From Raphanus sativus (Eukaryota > Streptophyta > Magnoliopsida > Brassicales > Brassicaceae): a stretch of DNA of 64,000 nt. The notes beneath the pieces are model-generated. The model was not told where the DNA came from. It saw nothing but the letters and a program-made list of their open reading frames with translations, and made no database searches. Within the stretch, counting starts at the first letter, position 1. Each line of letters opens with the position of its first letter. Shown here piece by piece: positions 58,101 to 64,000 of this stretch. The DNA is taken from positions 16,330,383 through 16,394,382 of the forward strand of contig NC_079516.1 of assembly GCF_000801105.2 (NCBI RefSeq), in the 5' to 3' direction. A program made the translations under genes and the position numbers.

Positions 58101-59333
58101 CGACCTGTGAGTTCGATTTCTGTTTCATCATCTCCTCAATCATAGCTGCTGCACGATCAACAGCTAAAACTCGGTCTGTAGTCTCTTTTAACTGCAGTTG
58201 TGGATGATAACAAACATGAAAAAACCAGGCCAAATTCTCAAAGCTCAGAGGTCATAAAAAAGCTTCTCAGACTAGGGTATATACAGAGTTTTATTAGCCA
58301 TACTATTTTGCCAATCAAATGCAAGACATCTATCAATTTTGAAAAGAAAAAAAAAACACCACGACCATCATTACACACCAGTATACTACCAATAAATGAT
58401 CAGCTTATAAATCTAGCCCTTTCAAATTTCCTTGACTAGTGTTCTGTTAAAGCTAAAAAAAGGGGATAACATACATGGGCAGCAGCAGAGATGTGAAGAT
58501 ATAACGGCTTTTCGCCATCAGGAAGTGCATTTGGAGGACGATACTTGCCCCTACAATGAAGAAATTCATCAATCCAATCACTGTACAAAAAATACAAAGT
58601 GGATTAAAAATGATGGACAAACCTAGTAATCACCACAGCACCAGTAGACCTCTGAATCTGCAAGACGAAGAAATAGACGGTAAAAACAGGAGAAGGAATC
58701 TTATATAATATAATGCACAGAAAACCACAGCAACGCACGCATACTTACATCTTCTTGAGTGGAGCGTTTAGTAAGCTTGTGCCTAAGAGAAGCCTCAGCA
58801 TCGTTGATAACGATTTCTCTAGCTATGGTCAGCTCATCCTGGATGGACGGACATGCCACACATAAAAAAAAAAAAAACAATGAATCGTCATCATGTTAGA
58901 ATTAGAGAAGAAAAGGAACAGAGAAAGAGAAATATATCCACAAACAAACAACATCGCGTTCAGAGCACATGCAATAAGTTTAAAGAGTGAATTACTTGAA
59001 TAAGTTTAGGAAGTGCATGAGGAGGAGGAGGAACATTGAAAGCATTGGGTAATAAAGGAGGAAGCACAAGTCCAGCTGCAACAAGCTGCTCCGCTGGCTG
59101 ATCCCACTTTCTCTTTCTCCTAACAACAACAGCAACAACATTAGGATATATGCTCATTGGGGGAAATCAATTTAAAAAAAATTGATATTTACGAAAATTG
59201 ATTGCATCAGATGGAAGATAATAAAATAGGTGAGATTGGAATGGTGTTACCTTGGCCTCGTTCGAGAAGCATCATCGTTCGCTGTAGCCGAATCGCTAGG
59301 AGGAACCCTAGCCGAGTCTCCGTTGTCTGTCAT
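55105..59333 (-). CDS. RIK: KH-domain splicing-factor-like protein RIK (12 exons)
   Basis: My model joins 59333-59251, 59119-58996, 58838-58749, 58657-58623, 58550-58475, 58191-58075, 57990-57913, 57619-57526, 57414-57297, 57168-56646, 55559-55289 and 55160-55105. All have GT-AG junctions and compatible phases, giving 554 aa. It starts MTDNGDSARVPPSD, then a basic KRKWDQP motif, a KH-like region (STGAVVITRGKYRPP), a second KH region with a GRGSG loop (TGATVVLRGRGSG, then IDDAKRLAENLMDTI), a Pro/Gln-rich middle and a Pro-rich region (PPPPPKTIPPPP). It ends with an acidic DDEDDDED tail. In maize and Arabidopsis, RIK interacts with the Myb protein ROUGH SHEATH2/AS1 and is proposed to help recruit chromatin repression to KNOX genes. 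The unusually long intron 10 (about 1.1 kb) shows no gene. Confidence 0.92.
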
Positions 59334-60245
59334 CTTTCACAACCCTTCTCCGATGCAGAAAGTTGGGATTTCTTTCACGGCTACGAAGAAGAACAATCGG
59401 ACGCCCTCCAATTTTCCTTTTTCGTCCTTTTATTACAGAAAGAAGTTGAAAGTTGGTGGGGTCCTACTATTATGTATAGATTTTGCAGCTTCGGTTAAAA
59501 TTTGGGTTTAATTTGATAGATTGCAAAGTATTAGGCTTTTATTGGAATACATGAAAAGTGAATCCCCATTCTACTGTTTACAACATCACAGAAAAGTGAA
59601 TCCATTAGCAGGTACCAAGTTAAATTAAACCGGGTAATAAACCTGATATGGGTTCTGGTGACTTTAAATTTTGGTGACACTGGGAACCAAAACATTAGCA
59701 CACCACCCAAGTATATTTTATTTGTTGGAGATCGTAAAGCCCGGTTAGATTAGTTCTACTTGTCACATGAGCATCTTGTTCAAATGAAAATGCCAAGGAA
59801 CCTATCAGACCCTCTACCTACACTGTCTTCCTCATCAATCTAAGGTTTTTGGAAAGTAAATATAGGGGATGATATGTAAATTCCATCCAAGATTCTTAAG
59901 GTAATTAATCAGGAAAATAACCTTTAGTTTTCATTGTCTAAATCTGTCACCGACTCACATGTTGTAAATTACATTGATGTTAATTTATGTAATTACTCTT
60001 TGACTTGTATAACCATCTTTAGTATGTAAAGACGCTTTTTATTGGATAGATATCAAATATTTATATGCATTCCCAAAATCTGTATTATTTTAAATAAAAA
60101 GATGCATAATAAATAAATGTGACGGTGCGAATCTAGAAAAAAGGAAATTTTCCTTTACTAATAGTAAACTTGTAAAACAATCATCGAAATCCTCTTAGTA
60201 AAAGGAAATTTACCTTTAGGTCATCCATCCTCCATCACAATCCTC
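59334..60245. promoter_or_regulatory. Divergent upstream region of RIK and PBRP2
   Basis: The two genes point away from each other and share this 0.9-kb stretch. I see no repeat with clear ends. A short phrase AAAGGAAATTT-like occurs three times between 60140 and 60215 (for example GTAAAAGGAAATTTACC). Confidence 0.45.
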
Positions 60246-60252
60246 TATAAAA
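60246..60252 (+). promoter_or_regulatory. TATA box of the TFIIB-like gene
   Basis: CTCTATAAAAAC lies about 100 bp before the start codon at a spacing that would give a leader of roughly 70 nt. Confidence 0.6.
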
Positions 60253-60349
60253 ACAACTGCAAATTACATCAATCCTCAAGTACCTATCAAACCAACTTAA
60301 CAACAACAAAATCTCATTACACAAACAAGAAACAAACCCTTAGTTAATA

Positions 60350-61357
60350 ATGGACACTTGCTTGGACTGCAAGAGAGTCACCGAGACGGTGATCGACATA
60401 AGAACAGGCGACACAATCTGCACGGAGTGTAGCCTCGTCATCTCCGATCACTACATCGACGACAGCCAAGAGTGGAGAACATTCGCCAACGACGATAACA
60501 GTGACCGAGACCCTAACCGCGTCGGCGATCCCACCAACCCTCTTCTCAAATCCGGAGGTATCGGCACCATCATCGATAAAAGCGCCTCCAACTCCAAGAA
60601 CGACGTGTTACACGTGTCCCGTGCACATAACCTCGTCAGGAACTCGGAAGAGGATATGATCGTGAAAGCGTGCAAAGAAATCAAGAGAATGACGGATGGT
60701 CTAGGTCTAGTGAGTGGTGTCGAGTTTAGGGCTTGCGAGATTGTGACCAAGTTGGACGGTGACTACAGGAAGAGACTGAGCAGACAGAAACACTTTGTCG
60801 CTGTCTGTGCGGCTTCCGTGTCGACGGCTTGTCGGGAGATGAATCTCTCGAGGACGTTGAAAGAGATCTCCACGGTGGCTAACGGTGTGAGTTTGAAAGA
60901 GATAAACAGAGCTAGTATGGCTATAAGGCGTCTACTCGAGTCAACTCATCAAGCGGAGAGAGTTTCTTCTTCTTCTTCTTCCTCTTGTGCTGCTCCTCAG
61001 GTGATTATCAAAACAGGAGAACTTGTTCGCAGGTTCTGTTCTAAACTAGACATAAGCGAAAGAGAGACAAAGGCCATTCGAGAAGCTGTTGAAATAGCTG
61101 AGAACTTCGATATTCGGAGAAACCCTAAGTCGGTTCTTGCTGCTATTATCTTCATGATCTGTCAGCTATCTCAGACCAAAAAGAGACATATTCGAGATAT
61201 TGCGATGGCTGCGGAAGTTGTGGAGAACACAATCAAGAGCTCTGCTAAGGATATGTACCCTTGCGCATCGAAGATTATACCCAAATGGTATGCTTCTGAA
61301 GAGGAAGTCAAGAGGTTAGGAGGTATCATAGGATCTTGGGATGCTTCAAAACATTAA
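60350..61357 (+). CDS. PBRP2: Plant-specific TFIIB-related protein
   Basis: This intronless gene encodes 335 aa. The N-terminal zinc ribbon is CLDC (4-7) and CTEC (24-27), spaced as in TFIIB. The core follows with ARG-type sequence SRQKHFVAVCAASVSTACRE and a second cyclin repeat (VRRFCSKLDISERETKAIRE, KSVLAAIIFMICQLS). TFIIB-type proteins bridge TBP-bound promoters and an RNA polymerase. PBRP2 in Arabidopsis is reported as a reproductive-tissue paralogue acting in the syncytial endosperm. A Ser run (RVSSSSSSSCAAP) links the two repeats. Strong resemblance and its position next to RIK support the symbol. Confidence 0.88.
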   Translation: MDTCLDCKRVTETVIDIRTGDTICTECSLVISDHYIDDSQEWRTFANDDNSDRDPNRVGDPTNPLLKSGGIGTIIDKSASNSKNDVLHVSRAHNLVRNSEEDMIVKACKEIKRMTDGLGLVSGVEFRACEIVTKLDGDYRKRLSRQKHFVAVCAASVSTACREMNLSRTLKEISTVANGVSLKEINRASMAIRRLLESTHQAERVSSSSSSSCAAPQVIIKTGELVRRFCSKLDISERETKAIREAVEIAENFDIRRNPKSVLAAIIFMICQLSQTKKRHIRDIAMAAEVVENTIKSSAKDMYPCASKIIPKWYASEEEVKRLGGIIGSWDASKH

Positions 61358-62270
61358 AATATAGGGAAAGCCTCTAGTTTGTGTAAGAAGTTTTAGAATT
61401 TATCTTGTACAAGTAGATCAATGCTCTGACTAAAGATCTATGCTATCTCTTTTCTGCTATATATGAAAAAAATGTATATATATGGTTGAATGAACAAACC
61501 TTTTTGGGAAGCTTAGAAGAGCTTCAATCACATTCTTATTATGGTACCGAATAAATAACGTTACATGTCTCAAAATTTTGGTTGTATTGGTATGCTTTAA
61601 AGCAATCTACTGTTTCATATCTAGTCTAGCTTGTAATATAATAACATCTTTGTTGTTAGCTTTAAAACACCATAAAGTAATGATGTTACTTGTAACTATT
61701 AACATTTAATTAAGGATAAAATTTAGCAATGATCCTCTTAATTTTAATAGTAGTGATCATTGTATAAATTTAAACTAGCTTACATTACAAAATTCATAAC
61801 TGCTTATACAAAATTGCCGTAATTTCAAAAATCCAATTATTTACTAATCAAATAAAATTAATAACTTTGATTGAAAATAAATAACTACACATGCATTATT
61901 CATACTTGTTTTGTTTCTGTTAGAGTTTGTACAATTATTATTTAATTTTGGTGGATATGCTATGAATAAAATATTTAATCATGTCCATTCATCTAAATTA
62001 GGGAGTGACATAAATTTTGAAAAAAAAATATTTTATTTTTCCATCCAAAAAGGAACGAGATGTAATAATTCCATGTTATTTGTTGTAGCTGGTTACATGA
62101 TGTCCAATTGAATAATGCATTTCGAATAGATTTATCATAAAATAAAAGATTTCTAGTTGCAGCCAGTGCGAGAATCCAAAAAAATGTTGAAACCAATATT
62201 GAAGTCATTAAGTTAAATATATATATTGACTAAATATGAAATTCTGAATGACGAAATACTTCATTTTTCA
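61358..62270. other. Intergenic DNA
   Basis: AT-rich sequence without a recognisable gene or bounded element; the first 150 bases are probably the PBRP2 3' UTR. Confidence 0.5.
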
Positions 62271-62636
62271 TTAATAATCATACACACAATCACCATAGCT
62301 TGGATCGGCATTAATGAACCTACCGGTATTATTGAAATCGCATGCTTTTTCGGTACGTCCGTTTTTCTGGTAATACCTATTCATCACAAACGATGCATGG
62401 CTTCTAAGATTATTTGGTTCAAAGCAGTGCCCACCGGGTTTGATTGGCGTACAGTCAAATTTTCTCTGGCTACACAACCAATCAATATTAGCCTGCATTT
62501 GTGCATCTGTGGCTGATAGAGATATCACACAAAAATAAGCATACTTGAGGTTTCTTTCTCTGGCACTTGCAAGAGGAAGGTGGTCGATCGCAAGGATTGA
62601 TAGAATGAGGAAGACGAGTGTTGAGGGCTGACACAT
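62271..62636 (-). CDS. Small secreted X8-domain protein
   Basis: This intronless gene encodes 121 aa. A signal peptide (about residues 1-25, ending LASA) is followed by a single X8 domain covering the rest. All six domain Cys are present (FCVI, WLC, FDC, GHC, KAC, GDC), along with the motifs QANIDW, PGGHCFEPNNLRSHASFVMN and YYQKNGR. The usual WCVA start of the domain reads FCVI. X8 domains bind beta-1,3-glucan (callose), for example in plasmodesmal callose-binding proteins. There is no GPI-anchor signal, so this form should be free in the wall. The specific orthologue is not known to me. Confidence 0.85.
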   Translation of the reverse strand: MCQPSTLVFLILSILAIDHLPLASARERNLKYAYFCVISLSATDAQMQANIDWLCSQRKFDCTPIKPGGHCFEPNNLRSHASFVMNRYYQKNGRTEKACDFNNTGRFINADPSYGDCVYDY

Positions 62637-63452
62637 AATTCCAATGATATTCTTTTTAGAAAAGAAAAAATTCTGGATATTTATGTGAATTCGAACTATT
62701 AGGCTTATCCTTATATATGTTTATAAAAGTAATATATTCTTCCTCAGACTTAGATATTCAAAAGTCAAGTGAATCTATAATTTATAATTAAATGTACTAT
62801 TTAGAATAGCATATCTCCTATATATTAATAAAGAAAATTTTAAAAAGTAATAACTTATAGTTTGTACTAACTAAAAAAATACTTTACTGAGTTGTCATGT
62901 AATTAGTTAGTTAATTTTACTTACATGGCGATTTGAAAATCAATTAAAAATTTAGTTAGTGCAAAATTAAATGGCTAATGAATTTTATATTATATAATAT
63001 GTCTATTATAGACCATTTATTTATCAAATTGAAATTCATTATCTATTATTTTCTTAAATAAAACCTACAGAATTACTTAAAGTGATTAAATATATATAAC
63101 AATTTTAAATAATAAAAATTTGCTAATAATCTGTATATTTCTATCATTTTATTTAATTTTTATTATTAAAATAAATTACACAATTACATTAATCATATAA
63201 TAAAAATTTAAAATTTTTGTATAGATTTAGAATTTTTCAAAACGAATATAAATTACTAAAATTGTTAAAAGTATCATATTAACTTTTGCGATTAAAGTTT
63301 AAATTTTTTATGTAATAAAATATAGTGATTATAAAAACATATGAATAATTAAATAAGTTTATTTTAATAGCTATATATATAAATCTATCGCTTAGATTAA
63401 ACTATATCTCGCTGAAATGTAGATCACTTCCTAAACATAATATGTTTTCATT
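62637..63452. other. Very AT-rich intergenic DNA
   Basis: No gene or element with clear ends is visible upstream of the X8 gene apart from its presumed promoter. Confidence 0.5.
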
Positions 63453-63460
63453 ATCAGGAC

Positions 63461-63833
63461 CAATGTTCTAAAAAGCGGTCTAGGCGGCCGTCTAGGCAAC
63501 GCTTAGGCGCTAGGCGTTACAGGACCGTGGCGATTACTCTTTAAACCGCTTAAATAATTACAATATTATAATAATAAATAATATTTAATTTATTATTCAT
63601 AAATTATAATAATTAATATATTGTAATATATATTCTTATGAAAATAATTTTATCATATATAAATAATAGTTTTTACTATTATTAAGTATAAAACATTACA
63701 TATATTTAATATATTGCTATAATTTATAAACGCCTAAACCGTTTAACTAATAATTCAGGCGTCCGTTTAGTCGTTCTAGGCGCTAGGCGTTAGGTCGCCG
63801 CTCGCTTAGAGCCTAGCGCTTTCTTGAACACTG
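63461..63833. mobile_element. Non-autonomous hAT element, 373 bp
   Basis: The left end is CAATGTTCTAAAAAGCGG and the reverse-complemented right end CAGTGTTCAAGAAAGCGC. ATCAGGAC on the left and ATCAGGAT on the right form an 8-bp duplication with one mismatch. Both ends are rich in CTAGGCG-type repeats in opposite orientation, separated by an AT-rich middle. Confidence 0.75.
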
Positions 63834-64000
63834 ATCAGGATGAACCCTGACAATAATTCATTCATCAATAAAAACAATATCTTATGAAACTAACGATTTT
63901 ATTATAGTAGTAATATGAAATAGTAGCTTCTAACAAAAACTCAAGAAACTAACATAACCTGAAAAAGAAAGTTAAGGTAATCTAATAAAAGTTTGATTTC

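Overview
The window is nuclear DNA of a Brassicaceae plant, most likely Brassica or a close relative. Evidence: intron-containing plant genes with GT-AG junctions, AT-rich intergenic DNA packed with Helitron, MULE, PIF/Harbinger, hAT, Stowaway and SINE-type elements, and proteins that read as close relatives of Arabidopsis families. From memory, the genes MES11, RALFL27, AFP3, EXO70E1, RIK and PBRP2 all map to about At3g29380-At3g29780, so the window appears to be one collinear block in reverse order. Two genes that I associate with Arabidopsis chromosome 2 (a LYRM2-type LYR protein and a BAHD acyltransferase) lie inside it. Locus assignments are from memory and need a search.

Left arm (1-10 kb): three tandem RALF-like peptide genes on the minus strand, with a 3.2-kb PIF/Harbinger-like element between the first two. 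That element has imperfect terminal repeats and a TTA target duplication, and it carries a broken Myb/SANT ORF and a broken GRF zinc-finger ORF. An inverted remnant of a methylesterase gene follows it. A complete three-exon MES11 gene lies beyond the third RALF gene.

Middle (10-38 kb): gene-poor and repeat-rich. Two diverged copies of a multi-kilobase segment (about 10.0-15.3 kb and 23.25-25.83 kb) share a TATA box and hairpin-forming sequence that may be a duplicated non-coding RNA gene. Between and beyond them lie a probable RPA1-carrying Helitron with nested insertions, a non-autonomous MULE with a perfect 9-bp target duplication, several small Helitrons, a 0.5-kb inverted-repeat pair, a long-TIR element and an RPA1-like pseudogene with nonsense codons.

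Right arm (38-64 kb): LYR protein, BAHD acyltransferase, an 825-bp poly(A) retroposon with an open 201-codon frame, the NINJA-family gene AFP3 behind a cluster of ACGTG motifs and a hAT MITE, three Helitrons joined head to tail, two SINE-type insertions, EXO70E1, a 12-exon RIK gene convergent with it, a plant-specific TFIIB-like gene, a small secreted X8 protein and a terminal hAT MITE.

The most unusual pattern is a set of tiny insertions of about 16-24 bp, most of the form poly(T)-GAA, at eight sites, each flanked by an 11-17 bp perfect direct repeat. One has a matching empty site in the second copy of the segmental duplication. They look like retroposition events that kept almost only a poly(A) tail. 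All junctions, exon models and repeats were read by eye; no alignment or search was run.
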